From Limonium bicolor (Eukaryota; Streptophyta; Magnoliopsida; Caryophyllales; Plumbaginaceae): DNA of 64,000 bases. Of this stretch, positions 11,442 to 23,700 are shown piece by piece. Under the pieces are notes generated by a model, which saw only the letters and a list, made by a program, of their open reading frames with translations, searched no databases and was not told where the DNA came from. Numbering within the stretch: position 1 is the first letter of the stretch; every line of letters begins with the position of its first letter. The stretch lies in contig CM041776.1 of assembly GCA_023374045.1 (NCBI GenBank), positions 476,397,375 to 476,461,374 on the forward strand. The letters run 5' to 3'. A program made the translations under genes and the position numbers.

Positions 11442-14231
11442 AAAAGGGATTACACCCACGTAATCAATCACTAAACATTGGCTTAAAATGTTCTGCCGTC
11501 GTGAAGTGTTTTAACTTCCACGCGGTCTGTTATACAATGCGTTCTGGTTAGAGGATTTTAACTATATTGGCGGTTTAGTCCCTAAACCAAGAATTCTCAT
11601 TGGATTTTATTTAACTCATAACCGGTTTTGGTCCTGGCCTGTGAGGCTTCTAGGCATTGATAATTAGCCATTTATTTGTATTCACAATGCATATTCGGTA
11701 TCTGAAGCATGGGTTCACAGGCCTCTACTGCAGAACTCTGATAACTTAGAGTTTAGTTAGCCCCATTCGTTATTGTTACTGTATTGTACATCTCCCATTT
11801 ATCACATTTATCTTGGTAATAATGGTTTCTCAACCGAGGCGTGGTATCTCTTACTGTGAGCGAATTCGGTGAGTTACAAACATTCTATCCACTTCCCTAA
11901 TAATTTACTGTGTATACTGCTATGTATTTCACAATGATTGGCTTGATTCCTTCCGACTTACCGTCGGTTAAGGTTGAGCTACTACCTAATGTGTAGCGCT
12001 CTCTCGGTTATTTCCAACACTTGAGGTATATTTCATACCGATATTTGGTATTTAGTGCTACTTTAGCCACTTATTGCTAATCACACCTTCATATTTGGTT
12101 TTGTACAAGTATTCTTTCATTGGTACGACCTTGCATTTCCTACGCATCGGTCATTATAGCGTTATAAGTCCCTTTCTACTTCCACCACAATTAACATTTC
12201 CCCATATCCTAGCTATCCCACTCAATCATTACTGCACAAGTGCAATACCAAAACACTCAGTCATACAGAGTGCAATAGGAATGAACACTATGTTTCACTA
12301 AGATCCTTATGTCATAATATTGGCTTATTACCTAGTTTATTTGTGATCACTTAATGTTGTTTCTCCACTGAGTCTAACTCATAACTCTGCTTTTTGCCAT
12401 ACTATCATTTAACAATACTTATACAACGGTCGCTTACTACGCACCGTGCTATTTATAACACTGACTTACATGGCATCCACTGTCCTATTAGCTTCCGCTC
12501 ATATACTTTCATCCTTGGTATTCTAGTTCATCCTTCATTTGGAGACTACTGAATACACATATTTTTTCGATATTTATGCTCCTGAGGTTGCTCACTCGGT
12601 GCTTCACATTATACTACATGCCACTAAACTCACTGTCTCCCGCAATAACAACATAGTCAATCCTTAACATATTCTCTTGAACTTGGTTCACACAACTACC
12701 GCTCCCGCGTTTCCAATATCGAGAGGATCCCACGCTTAGTGCAGTGGTTCATTCTCCACTCTATTCACTTATACAACATAAACTTCTACAATCAATCAAC
12801 TTACATAACATATTTGTTCATGGCTTATAAGCCTTATTGCCTCGAGCTCTGCTCATTGTAGGCTGTCCACACACATTTACTTCTCTGTACAACGTTACAT
12901 GATTTTGGAGGTTGTATTGGGCTCCATGACAAGGTCGTTGCATCACGCTTCCTTTCATGGGATGCCCCTTAGGAATGTCAGTCAGCCTCCTGATGACTGA
13001 AGTTTTAAACTGAGTGTAAGTTTCAACTCTTGTGCTTAATCACTACATTTTATTCAACTTCAGTTGACCAAAACACCCTTCAAGGACAGCTCCTGGGTGT
13101 TACTAAGTTATGCCATCACATCTGGCTTGCACTTATTGGTATGTTTAGTGAACTACGCCGTTTTGCGTTCTCTGCTGGGTTTACTATCCTCTTCTGTGAA
13201 GATCGGTATTCCCTGGTAGTCTAGGTGATCATTCCGGGAGTTTCATCCTGTTTGTTACTCATTAACTTGTCCATATTAGGCATCTGCCTTGCCATGTATA
13301 GGTTGGGTCACCGTTCCAGCTATCATGTTTATCCCTGAGGATTCTTAAGACATATGCAATGTCTTTACATAACAGTCAGTGCACTGCGTACTTCATGACT
13401 CTTAAACATTTCCTTGAAATAAATTCACTAATTCCTTTAGTCTTGTTAACTTTACTGAGTTCTTTTACTCTAACCATTCATGGTAATTCATTGCTCTTGT
13501 TTGACCTTACTGCGGACCGTAGTATGGGGTCGACTACTTCCTGTGTTCTCGACTCTACTCGTATACATATGTGGGGTACCATATTGATACATTGCTACTT
13601 ACCCGACTAACCCATGAATAAGTCTATCAGGCCCACAAGCTCCCATCAGAGTGTGGTCATCCCACATTTCATTTTCGTACACTCGTAGTGTCTGTCACAC
13701 GCCTAGGTGAAGTATTCTGCTGTCAACTCCCTTATATCATCCTATGATAATATGCATTCCGTGCTTCCCGAACTTAATCAAGGGAAATTCTATCCACTGT
13801 TGTATTACTATGAACTCAATCCATTCCCTCGGGTTAACCTATTCCCGTCCGGTTGTCCAAAGGTGAACTGGTTGTAACTTATCTATTGGGTGGCACTGAG
13901 GCCGGTGTAGGTCCTCTGATTTGGTTTAAAAGAAGATTAGAAATAAGTATAGGTTTAAAAGAATATTTTGGTTTTTGAAAAAAAAGGGGTTTGAAATAAA
14001 TCTATGTTTGAAAGAAGAATTCTTGTGGTATTACAATGTCTTCTTGCCTTAACCAAGTCTAGTTTCTTGCTGACTGGTGTATTTCCAATTGCAGAGGTTA
14101 GGCTGTTAAGCCTTTCCAAGGTTATGATAATCTCACTTAACTGCGTGGTACTTTACCAGGTACCTTGTAGTTGTTAAAAATTTTCCCGAACAGACGGCAA
14201 GTGCGCTATGCTAACTGGCTATCGGTTGGCC

Positions 14232-14399
14232 GGTGCTTTCTTTTTCTTTCAAGGCATGATAGCCTGCGGCTCGTTGGCCAGTGCTTTCTTTTTCTTTCAA
14301 GGCATGATAGCCTGCGGCTCGTTGGCCGGTGCTTTCTTTTTCTTACAAGGCATGATAGCCTGCGGCTCGTTGGCCGGTGCTTTCTTTTTCTTTCAAAAA
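14232..14399. repeat. 48-bp tandem repeat in the 3' region of element T
   Basis: Units start at 14232, 14280, 14328 and 14376, exactly 48 bp apart, the last one partial. Each has a pyrimidine run (CTTTCTTTTTCTTTC), the small inverted repeat AGGCATGATAGCCT and GCGGCTCGTTGGCC. The period is a multiple of 3, so two plus-strand frames stay open across it; I take these as artefacts. Tandem repeats between integrase and 3' LTR are common in Tat elements. Confidence 0.9.
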
Positions 14400-14431
14400 A
14401 TAATACCTCTTTATTGAAGAATCATAAATTT

Positions 14432-15898
14432 TTATACATAGAATTTTTTTAGACATTCTCCATGCCAAGAATGCGGCAATTCGTACCCCTCACCATTTTT
14501 TAGGCGGTATGAAGCTCGTCCCGTCTTCTGGTGTATGATGTATGGTCCTTCCCATTGAGGTTCCAGCTTTTTAGGCTGCTTAACTTCTCGGAGGACTAAG
14601 TCTCCTAGGGCGAAACTTCGTTCTTTTATCCTTTGGTTGAAATATCGCTCTACCTTGGATTTATCTTTCGCCATCCTTACTGCGGCGGCCATCCTAGTTT
14701 CTTCGAGGAGATCTAGGTGGTTCTGTACTCCTTGATTGCTGACCTCTTCGTCATATGATTCCCATCTTATGGATGGCACCACAATTTCCGCCGGAATGAC
14801 GGATTCCAAACCATATGTCAGCCTGTAGGGCGTCTCTCCTGTCGGCCCCTTTTCCGTCGTTCTGTACGAACAGAGGACCTGGGGCAACAATTCTGCCCAC
14901 TTTCCTTTTTTCTCATCGAGTTTCTTCTTTATTGCCCTTACTATCTGCCCATTCACATTCTCAACCTGCCCATTTGCTTGAGGGTGCGCTACTGATGCAA
15001 ATCTTAAGTCGATCTTCCATTCCTCACAGAATTCTTGGAAGCTTTCGCAATTGAACTGCGCTCCGTTATCAGTTATTATTGCCTTTGGTATGCCAAACCT
15101 GCATAACACATATTTCCAGATGAATTCTTATGACTTTCTAGCTGTGATGGAGATAATGGGCATTCCCTCGACCCACTTTGTGAAGTAGTCGATGGCAACG
15201 TACATGAATTTGAATCTCCCTGGAGAAGCTTCCGGAAATGGCCCCACAATGTCCAACCCCCACTTAGCAAAGGGAACTGGACAGAGAATAGATTTTTGCT
15301 TTGCCGGAGGAGTGTGTATCTTGTTTCCATGCTCCTGACACTTGTGACATTTTCGTATATACTCTTTGCAATGTTCCATCATTTTCGGCCAAAATTATCC
15401 GAGTCTCAAGATTTTGTGAGTTGTGGTTCTTTCTCCCTCTTGGTGATTTCCACAAAGCCCATCATGTATCTCTCTTATCAACTCTGCTCCTTCAGTTATG
15501 GTAACACACTTCAGTGCTGGTCTTACGAAAGATCGCTTATACAGCTGGTTATCCTCAATGAAAAATGACGCGGCCCGCCTTTTTATTATCCTGGCTTCCT
15601 TTTCTTCTTCCGGCAACTTTCCTTGCCGTATGTAATCTATGATTGGAGTCATCCAGGATTCTTCTTTATCACTTGACTCTACTGCCAACACCTGAGTTCC
15701 ATCTATGCTTGGTGAAGTCCTGATTTCTAGCCATATCTCATTGGGTACCCTTTCGGCCATAGTTGCCAACTTTGCTAAGGCGTCAGCTTCGACATTCTCC
15801 TCGCGAGGAAGGTGTTTTAGTTCGCATCTTTGGAAATTTGCTTTTAGCTCCTGGACCTTGAGCAAGTATCTCCATAGTTTTTTCCTCTTTGACTTCAT
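14432..15898 (-). pseudogene. Integrase of element T, frameshifted
   Basis: Three minus-strand frames cover it. Positions 15898-15395 hold the RNase H-integrase linker (HLPREENVEADALAKLA) and GLCGNHQEGERTT of the zinc domain. Positions 15382-15128 hold CHKCQEHGN and the core start WGLDIVGPFPEA, YVAIDYFTKWVEG. Positions 15109-14432 hold IITDNGAQF, SVAHPQANGQVENVN (the DDE glutamate), TPYRLTYGLE and the C-terminal PQWEGPYII...GECLKKFYV with a natural stop. Breaks near 15385-15395 and 15110-15130 divide what should be one polypeptide. There is no chromodomain, as expected for Tat. Confidence 0.88.
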
Positions 15899-15983
15899 AG
15901 ATGTTGTCGTTTTGTCTTGCCACCAGCATAGAGTCCGAATATATTTCTAACTCTGTTAAAAATAGGTTATACTTTCATGAGTT

Positions 15984-16667
15984 TTATTTCAGACAGGATT
16001 TTATAAGAATAAAAGAATAGAGAAGGTATCTTTCTATGGAACCTGTCGCCCCGAGGGCTGTAGCTACTTCCAAACCCCGGATAAGGGCTTCGTATTCGGC
16101 TTCATTATTGGTAACATCAAAGTCCAGCCGGAAGGCATAATTCAAGCTTTGCCCATTCGGCGCTTGTACTACTATTCCAGCTCCTGCCCCACTTTTGCAT
16201 CGGGCTCCGTCGACCAAGATGACATATGGACTCTGAGTCCGCTTCTCCTCTTTTGCAAAGTTTGTTTCTGTTATGAAGTCTGCCAAGGCTTGGGCCTTAA
16301 TCGCCGTTCTGGGCAAGAAGTGAATTTCATACTGTGTCAGCTCTACCGTCCAGCTTACCATCAGGCCGGAGGCATTTGGATTGTTCGCAATTTGTTTGAG
16401 CGGCCAATTGGTCCTGACAAATATTCGATGCGACTGAAAATAGGGTCGTAATTTTCTTGACGCCACCACCAGTGCAAATAAGATTTTCTCTATGTTAGTA
16501 TACTGTCCTTCTGTTGGGCTCAAGATTTTGCCCATATAATAGACTGGTATCTCCCTTTTCTTTTCCATGATTAAGACAACTGCAACTGCCCAATCTGTTG
16601 CGGACAAGTAAAGATAGAGATCCCGTCCTGGGGCAGGTACACCCAATTTAGGCAGATCCCGAAGCAT
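15984..16667 (-). pseudogene. RNase H plus archaeal-type RNase H of element T
   Basis: The 227-residue frame first has a decayed Ty3-type RNase H (LYLYLSATDWAVAVVLI, ILFALVVASRKLRPYF). It then has a second, complete-looking RNase H of the archaeal/plant type (VILVDGARCKSGAGAGIVV, VTNNEAEYEALIRGLEVA) with the catalytic D and E residues visible. Two RNase H domains in tandem define Tat/Ogre elements. The first domain's His/Asp region (VRTNWPLKQI) is degenerate. The frame ends in unrelated sequence and is shifted relative to the linker that follows. Confidence 0.85.
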
Positions 16668-16779
16668 TTCCTTGATCTTTTCAAATGCATCTATACACTT
16701 TTGTCCCCACTGGAATTTGCTGTTCTTCCTTAGAATATTGAAGAATGGGATTGATTTTTCCTGAAGTTTAGAACAAAAC

Positions 16780-17640
16780 CTACTTAAAGCTGTGAGCCTC
16801 CCATTCAGGGCTTGGACATCTTTGATATTTCTTGGAGGAGAAAGGTTGAGGATTGCCTGACTTTTTCTGGATCGACTTCAATACCTCGTTGTCCAACAAT
16901 GAAACCAAGAACCTCCCTTTGGTTACACCAAACACACATTTCTCCGGGTTCAGTTTGATTTGGTATTTGTCCAAGGTGTCGAATGTTTCTTCTTCTAAAT
17001 CCTTCATGTGTTGTTCTTTTGATGGACTTTTTACAACTATATCATCAACGTAAGCTTCCACATTCCGGGCAATTTGTTGACAAAATACCTTGTCAATCAT
17101 TCGCTGAAAGGTGGCCCCTGCATTCTTCAGGCCAAAAGGCATTACTTTATAACAGAATGTTCCGGCTGATGTAATAAAGGACGTCTTTTCCGAATCATCT
17201 TCTTTCATTTTTTTTGGTTATAGCCGGAGAAAGCGTCTAGAAAACTTAACACAGAACTCTGGGCAGTTGAAACCACCAATCTATCTATTGATGGTAGGGG
17301 TAGAAATCTTTAGGACATGCCTTATTTTAATCTGTGAAATCCACACACATTCTCCATTTTCCGTTTGCTTTTTTCACCATGACGACATTAGCCAGCCATC
17401 GTGGGTATGCAACCTCCCTGATGAATCCGGCTTTGAGGAGTTTTTGGACCTCTGTTCGTGCGGCCAAATCTCGTTCTTCCCCTATTACCCTTTTTCTTTA
17501 CCTGACCTCCGGATGCTTAGGGTCTACTACCCTGAGCTCATGCCGGATAACGCTTGGGTCTATACCAGGCATCTCGTCCGTGCTCCAAGCGAATGTTGCC
17601 CTTCTTTTTTCCAGGAACCTCATTAAGTGAGTCTGTTCTC
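16780..17640 (-). pseudogene. Reverse transcriptase of element T, frameshifted
   Basis: The N-terminal block GFIREVAYPRWLANVVMVKK and KWRMCVDF is read from about 17430-17330. Positions 17208-16780 carry KVMPFGLKNAGATFQRMI and the catalytic YVDD (VEAYVDDIVVKS), then LNPEKCVFGV. The two parts are in different frames around 17210-17330, and the C-terminal thumb is out of frame after 16900. No functional polymerase is possible. Confidence 0.87.
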
Positions 17641-17688
17641 CACTATCAAACGCAGTTCCTATTTTAAAAAATTTAGAAGGGTCAGATT

Positions 17689-18260
17689 TTAAATGTACCT
17701 CTCTGGGGGAGTCTTGAGTTGTTTGATTCTCTTTTTCTTGCCTTGGCTCCGGGAAGAAGGTAATTTTCCCTTAAACTCTTTTTGTGACCCCACAGTTTTG
17801 ACTACCTCCTCGCTAGGAAGACTGTCCATAATGCGAACTTCACACAACCGGGCCATCTTTTGACTTCCCCTTATTGTAACCACCTTTCCGCTTGTGGTTA
17901 AATACTTCAATTTCAAGTGATAAGTACTGTGTATGGCTTTAAAAGCATTGATTCCTGGCCTTCCGAGATACATGTTATATCCGGACAGACCTGGTACAAT
18001 AAAAGCTGTGAGCTTCTCTGTTCGCCTTTCATCGTTTTGACCGAGGGTCATAGTGAAATCTATACTGCCGGTAGATGTGGTAGAAACTCCCCCTACAAAC
18101 CCTCCTAGAACCGCCGAATATGGCTTAATCCGGTCTCAGGTACCTCTAATTTTTTAACCACTTCAGCTGAGATAACGTTTGCTCCGGCTCCACTATCAAT
18201 CAGGATCCCTTCCATCATTCGATCATTTACTTGCGCACGAATGACAAGTGGATCATTGTG
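17689..18260 (-). pseudogene. Protease region of element T
   Basis: The minus strand at about 18250-18120 reads HNDPLVIRAQVND, then EGILIDSGAGANVISAEVV, with the DSGA protease active site. The frame 18051-17689 continues with GLSGYNMYLGRPGINAFKA, matching the conserved hydrophobic/LGRP block, and the basic tail before RT. A frameshift around 18050-18120 separates the two parts. The stretch 18261-18655 is decayed gag/PR linker rich in lysine and glutamate codons. Confidence 0.82.
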
Positions 18261-18655
18261 TGGATACAGCACTTCATCTTCATCTTCGTCGGAGAAGAAA
18301 ATCGGAGGAAAGCCTCCTTTTTGGCAATCTTCCTTTTCGGGAGTTCCTGATGTACTTGGTGAATGTGCCTTTTCCTTTCATTAGGGGTTAGTGGTCCTAC
18401 CTCCGAAAATAGCCCTGTGAGTTTCTTAGAGAAAGTTTTGTTAGCCTTCTTTCTTTCTTCTTCTTTTTTATTTTTGAGAAAGGGTTTTGCTGTAAACAAA
18501 AATGCGAAAAATGAAAGTTCTACTCTTCTTATTTCATGGCACGATTTTTTAAACAATTCAATCCTATATGCTTGATTTTTGGAAAAACAACCTATAACCA
18601 GCCTTACTTCCTAGAGGCCCTTTTCCGAATGGAAAGAGAAGAAACCTTACTTTCC

Positions 18656-20039
18656 TTACAGACCTGTTATCATACCCACCGATTTTCCAGGGTTTAGCCT
18701 GGGATGGACTTCTTCCTCCTGCCGTCCCTGTGACACATTCTGGGCGCTGCCCTGCTGACCGCCATACTCTCTTTGCGCTCCGGCTTGTTGCTTTCCCTTC
18801 TTCTTATTCTCTTCAATGACTCGGAGCTCTTTGGCCAGAGTGGCACAGTTTACGGTTCGATGGCTGCGGTTCCCATGGTATTCACAGAATGCAACTGGAA
18901 TTTCTCCCTGTGGCGGCTTCTTCTTGGCTGAGGGAGGTATCCATCCCTTACTGCACAGCGTACTTTCCTGGGTCGATGTAGACAACAGTCCTTGCTCCCT
19001 GATGTTGCGGCCCCTGAGAGGAGGATCCGGCAGTTGATTTGTAATAATACGGCTTGTATCTTGATCCTCCTCTTCCGGCACCTCCACCTTGTCCTTCCTT
19101 TTTTCTGATGCTGTTGTATTTTTGAAGCTATCTGCTAGCTCCTTAGCCTTGTTCTCTGCTATCTCAGATTTCAAAAAATCATGGATCATTTCAGCTAATT
19201 CCCCATGAGTTTTTGGCGCTTTCGTCGCAATCTTTCCAGCAAGTCGAGGTTGGGCCAAGCCATTTCCAAAGGCCTTAATCAAGATCTTTTCATCGATATC
19301 GTCGATTTCTGCGACCTTCTTATGGAAGCGCTCGCTGTACTCCTTCACGGTTTCTCCTTTTCGCTGCTTAACGTCCATCAATTCTATTGTTTCTTTTTTA
19401 ACCCTCTTACTCGCAGCGAAGTATTGCTGGAATTCTTCGGTCAGCTGTTTGAAGCTCGTGATGGACTGTGGCGGTCTCGTGGAGATCCATCCCAACGCTC
19501 TCTTCGAAAGCGTTCCGGGGAATAAATTGCAGAGAGCGAGGGAGCTGATCCCCTGAGTGTTCATGGCAAACATGAACTTCTTAATATGTTGGGCGGGGTC
19601 TCCAGTCCCATCATATTTCTCAACCGCCGGAGCAACGAAATGCGGCGGAGTTTTGCTTTTCTTATCCGTTCTGAGAAGGGGTACAAGCTCATGTCTATCT
19701 GGTCATCTTCTTCCATTTCTTCTTCACTGATGATTGAATTACGCTTCCTATCCTTACTTTCCTCGCCGTTGCTGCCTCTGGAATCCTTATTTCTCAGCTG
19801 CTCTATGGCCTCAGTCATTTCATCCCATTTTTTCTGATACTCCTCGTCCTTTGCATTAGTTCCTGTTGCAGAGTTTCGTTTCCCTCTACAATTTTTTCGT
19901 CAATGGATCTGACTAATCCCTTAGCATGTCTTGAGATCTTTTTTGGAGATGGCCTCTGGCATCTCCAATTCATTTCTTCTTCAGAACGATTGTTATCCTC
20001 GGTAGCGTTCTTCGGTGTTTTCTTTGATCTTGGAGCCAT
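18656..20039 (-). pseudogene. Gag of element T, frameshifted
   Basis: The start is the ATG at 20039 (MAPRSKK), 118 bases from the PBS. Three frames follow: 20039-19815, 19818-19561 and 19573-18656. The last contains the retrotransposon gag core (GWISTRPPQSITSFKQLTEE, VKQRKGETVKEYSERFHKKV) and a zinc-like motif CEYHGNRSHRTVNCATL. Two shifts, near 19816 and between 19660 and 19573, break it. Confidence 0.85.
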
Positions 20040-20156
20040 TTCTCGTATTCAGATCCTGCAAAAAATGTCATTAGTTGTTTCAGGATTTCCACTACAAATC
20101 GTTACAGATTACTTCCCTGTCTCTAGGTGGTCTCGTGGTTGCTTCTTGCCGTTCGA

Positions 20157-20174
20157 TTCCCACAGACGGCGCCA
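20157..20174 (-). other. Primer-binding site of element T
   Basis: The element strand reads TGGCGCCGTCTGTGGGAA, two bases inside the LTR end at 20177. This is the GGCGCC-type PBS seen in Tat relatives. I do not assign the exact tRNA. Confidence 0.75.
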
Positions 20175-20176
20175 AA

Positions 20177-20639
20177 TGAAACAGTATATGCTATCCTAAT
20201 ACAATCCGATCTGATCCTCTATTCTACGTTACCTGGTCTCGATTACAAATTTCACAAGAGTAGAGAGAGAGAGAGAGCCTTAGTTAGAATCGAGTGTAAG
20301 TTTGATTGCCAAATGTAGCGTGTTTTATTTCATGGGGGTACATCCCTATTTATAGTATTTTGGGCCTTGGTTCCATGGTGCCAGCCTGTATTTTACATGT
20401 ATAAGTACAGTTTTACCCTCTTAGTATCTTTGGCTGACCACAGGCGGTCGGTCGTACGGTATTTTGCCTTGTCCAAGTCCTATTTTCATCCGGCTGGAGA
20501 CGGCCGGATGCCCTATGTGCTTCTACTTCCATCCGGCTGAAGCGGCCGGATGCTCTATGCAACTTTATTCTCATCCGGCTAGGCCGGCCGGATGCTCTCC
20601 GTGTCTTGTTTTGACTTGGCACCATTTCTTCCCTTCTCA
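20177..20639 (-). mobile_element. 5' LTR of element T
   Basis: TG at 20177 (TGAAACAGTATATG) and CA at 20639 (CCCTTCTCA) bound a 463-bp LTR. The PBS lies at its left. GTAAT follows at 20640. The LTR holds three CATCCGGC...GCCGGATG palindromes (20487-20594) and an (AG)n run near 20258-20275. No second copy is found at the other end of T. Confidence 0.82.
20487..20594. repeat. Three CATCCGGCT...GCCGGATG palindromes in the T LTR
   Basis: Copies lie at 20487-20510, 20530-20552 and 20572-20594. Each is an inverted repeat with 7-8 bp arms (CATCCGGC / GCCGGATG) and a variable centre, spaced 42-43 bp apart. Confidence 0.9.
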
Positions 20640-20644
20640 GTAAT

Positions 20645-20692
20645 TGTGACAATTTATGAGGTAATGATGAGATTAGCGGATGGGGTGTTACA
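20645..20692 (+). mobile_element. Remnant of the Q 5' LTR
   Basis: Only the last 48 bp remain, ending GGGTGTTACA at 20692. They match the end of the 3' LTR at 55755-55801 with few differences. The left part is absent because element T and a deletion replace it. Confidence 0.8.
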
Positions 20693-20696
20693 AAAA

Positions 20697-20708
20697 TGGT
20701 ATCAGAGC
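20697..20708 (+). other. Primer-binding site of Q (initiator tRNA-Met)
   Basis: TGGTATCAGAGC, four bases after the LTR end, is the classical plant PBS complementary to the 3' end of initiator tRNA-Met. P (41955) and N (35270, minus) have the same site. Confidence 0.92.
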
Positions 20709-23700
20709 GAAGTATCACTCTGATGACTGGAAATACCGAGCTTAGGGAATACCGAGTTAGGAATTAGAAAGTTAGGGCTAAGGGTTAAGCGATAGCGTGA
20801 GAGATGCGCTAGTTAGGAACTTCCGGTATGATCTGGATGCCTACAATACCAAACCCGCCCTCCACAACCCCCGTATTAAAAGCTCGGGAAAGAACTCTAG
20901 AGAGATGGAAAACCAGGTCTAGCAGTTGTTAAATATCTCTATAAGAACCAAAACCTGTCATACGGTAGATTCCAAGAAGCAGAAATCCCAGAGACGGTTC
21001 CCGTCCGAATGGCAATAGCCGCACTTAATGACGGGAGATCAAGAAATCCTAATCCAAGGAGATTGGAATCTGCTGAAGCATGGGGCGACATGCTTAGCAG
21101 TCGCGAGAACCCGGCTGGCCAAGCAACGGCAAGAAGGAAAGCACCAACCGTGCAACGAGGCGGAAGAGATGAAGTAACGAAAACCAGGACACAAGTCTAC
21201 GGACTGCCATAGTTAAGTAATACCACCAACGGTATACTAACCGACTAAGAGACTAGTCAAGAGTAGGTACACCCACCCTACCACACCTAAAAAGGTTGTT
21301 ATACCTAGCCGACATAGCTTAGACAGCTACGAGCACCTCTACGGGACATACCCGAATAGGACTACAGAAGTAGTGCCTAAATAAAATAAGTTTCGATAAC
21401 CACGGTAAATGTGTGGGAACGAGCACCAAAAAAAAACGACCCAGGACTGGATAAGTAGGGGACTCCGAGAATGGAGAAGCACCTAAATGGATGATAGTCA
21501 TGTCAAGATGAATAAGAAGCAGCTCTAAAGAGTAGTTACCCAACTAAAGGATCAAAGGAAGAGTCGACAAGGCTACCGAATACAAACGGGAACAATACCG
21601 TGACTAGTACGAGTTAACCCAAAAACCGCCTGTATTGCGCACTTGCCATGACAAGTGCAGTAATGACGGAACTATTAAGAGGAACCTTAACAAGCGAAAA
21701 GTACTTAGCAAAGTACGAAGATGGTGAAAGAAGCCAGTATAGCACCACAAACCCTAAGAATTTTGAAACAAAACCTTCGAAAGGCCTGACGATCTAACCA
21801 TTGGATTAAGAACATACCAGTCGGCGAGAAGCTAGGCTTAGTAAGAAGCAACCGGCATTGAAAAGCCATGAAGATCTTACTTTCAAAACCCAAATTTTTC
21901 TTTCAAGACTCAATTTTCCTAAAACCCCCAAATTTTGAAACCAAAACAGAAGAACCACGGTAAGTTATCATAGGAGGATATAAGAGGAGTTGGTAACAGA
22001 ATACTTCGCCTAGGCGTGTGATCGACACTACAAGTGTACAAAAACGAGACGTGGGACAACCGCACTCTGAAGGATCTTACGGGCCTGACAGACCATTTTA
22101 TGAGTTAGTCGGGTAAGTGGTAATGTATCAATAAGATACCCCATGTATGTATACAAGTAGTGTACGAAGCACGGGAAGCAGTAAACTCCGTACTACAGAC
22201 CATAAGAGAAGTTTAAACCAAGACAATTGGATACCTCGAACGATCGAAGAACCTAGATAAGCTTGAAAGCTAAAGGAGTCAAGAACCCACTCCAAGAGGA
22301 TGATTAGGAGTCAAGAGTGTGAGAAGCACTAACAATGGAGTAAAGACATTGGATAGGCCTCAAGGAAACCTTGAAGCAAACACATGATAACTGGAATGAA
22401 TACCCAGCGTAAACAATATGGCGAATGCCTAAAATGAACACGTCAATGTTCGATGATTGGGATAGAATTCCCACAGTATACCTCACTGAAGAGAATAATG
22501 ACCGGACCAAGAAGGTAGAGGAGAACGAATCCACGATCTACCCAAGAATGGGAGACGTTGTAACCCTAAACGGGATAGTTCGAAATACATAACCGCAAGG
22601 TGGAGTAAGAAACTGAACATACCTCAAGTACCAGCCAAATGTAATGGTGCAACTCAGTAACACCCAGGAGCAATCCGTTAAGGGTGCCGGAGTCAACAGT
22701 AGTTGGACAAGATACCGTGTTGTGAACACAAGTGTAAAGCGAACACTCGGGTAGAACCCCGAAGGGATCCCACTTAACAAGGGAACACCGTAAATTGCCA
22801 AAAGGCACAGATTAATGTCGAGATACTTAAAAGGGCCTTCCATGTACGGAAGCGTGATGAAACGACCTTATCATAGGACCCAGTACTACCTCCAAACCAT
22901 TTAATGGTATAGAGAAGAAGAAACTTGTATAAGCAGCCCGCAAAGAGCATGGCTCGAGGCAATGTGGCTTGTAAGCCAGAAAACCAACTACAATACGTAG
23001 ATCCAAACGTGGTAAAACCTATGCATAAAAGCATAAGAGGAACCGTGGGGAATGAACCACTACCTTACAGTGGGGATACCCCTCATTAATGTGGGGCCTA
23101 TGGAGCGGCAATTGCGTGAACCCTCTAGAGAAAGGCTACCACCTGAGATGTAATGTGAAACCACTAAAGCGGTGTAATGGAACTTGAGCTTGTGTTTATA
23201 GCCAAGGAGTAATGTGAACAGAAATAGTATGTAGAAAGGAAGCATTGACAACAAAGGTTGAAACCGAGAGAGTACCGGTTAAGTAACAAACACAGTATGT
23301 GTGCGATATGAATTGCAGAGTAAATAATGCGCAAGGAGCGCAGAGAGATTTAAAAGAGTAGTGTATTCTTTTGAGCCAAGTGAATGGCAAGCCATAGTAT
23401 AAATGGCGGGAATACATAAGCGGAAGCTAAAGTAGTAGCGGATGCCATGTAAGCAAATGTTGTTTAATGAGTAAGAACATGGTACGCAGCAAGCGACCAT
23501 TGTAAGAGTATAGCCAGATAATGATAAAGGATGGAAGACAGACCGGGCAACAAGGAAACAATGTTCATTCCTATTGCGATCACATAAGAGATTTACTGCC
23601 AAGGGTTTACGCTTCTGCACTCTGTAGGACTGAGTGTTTTGGTATTGCACTTGTGCAGTAATGATCTAGTGGGATAGCCAGGAATATGGGAAATGTCAAT

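Larger units (their letters stand above)
10110..14205 (-). mobile_element. Internal region of element R, without recognisable gag or pol
   Basis: This 4.1-kb stretch holds only short, unrelated frames and I find no RT, integrase or protease motif. It is homologous, in reverse, to the internal region of Q. For example 13560-13610 matches 22085-22150, 11400-11540 matches 24320-24450, and 10799-10889 is nearly identical to 25026-25114. A third relative is S. The shared non-coding body with conserved LTR and PPT suggests a non-autonomous family of the LARD type. Homology to Q ends at about 14205 (GGCAAGTGCGC), where element T begins. No 5' LTR or PBS of R is present. Confidence 0.7.
14206..20639 (-). 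mobile_element. Element T: Tat-lineage Ty3/gypsy retrotransposon lacking its 3' LTR
   Basis: Right to left it has a 463-bp 5' LTR, a GGCGCC-type PBS, gag, PR, RT, RNase H, a second archaeal-type RNase H, INT and a short 3' region with 48-bp repeats. The dual RNase H is diagnostic of the Tat lineage. After 14231 the sequence changes directly into element R with no PPT and no 3' LTR, so the end is deleted. The right LTR is followed by GTAAT (20640-20644), a candidate target duplication, and then by the end of the 5' LTR of Q. T therefore landed in that LTR. Confidence 0.85.

Noticed and set aside
14171..14452. Plus-strand frames with a repeated FFFFQGMIACGSLA-like peptide
   Set aside because: They come from the 48-bp tandem array in the 3' region of T; the real coding strand is minus.
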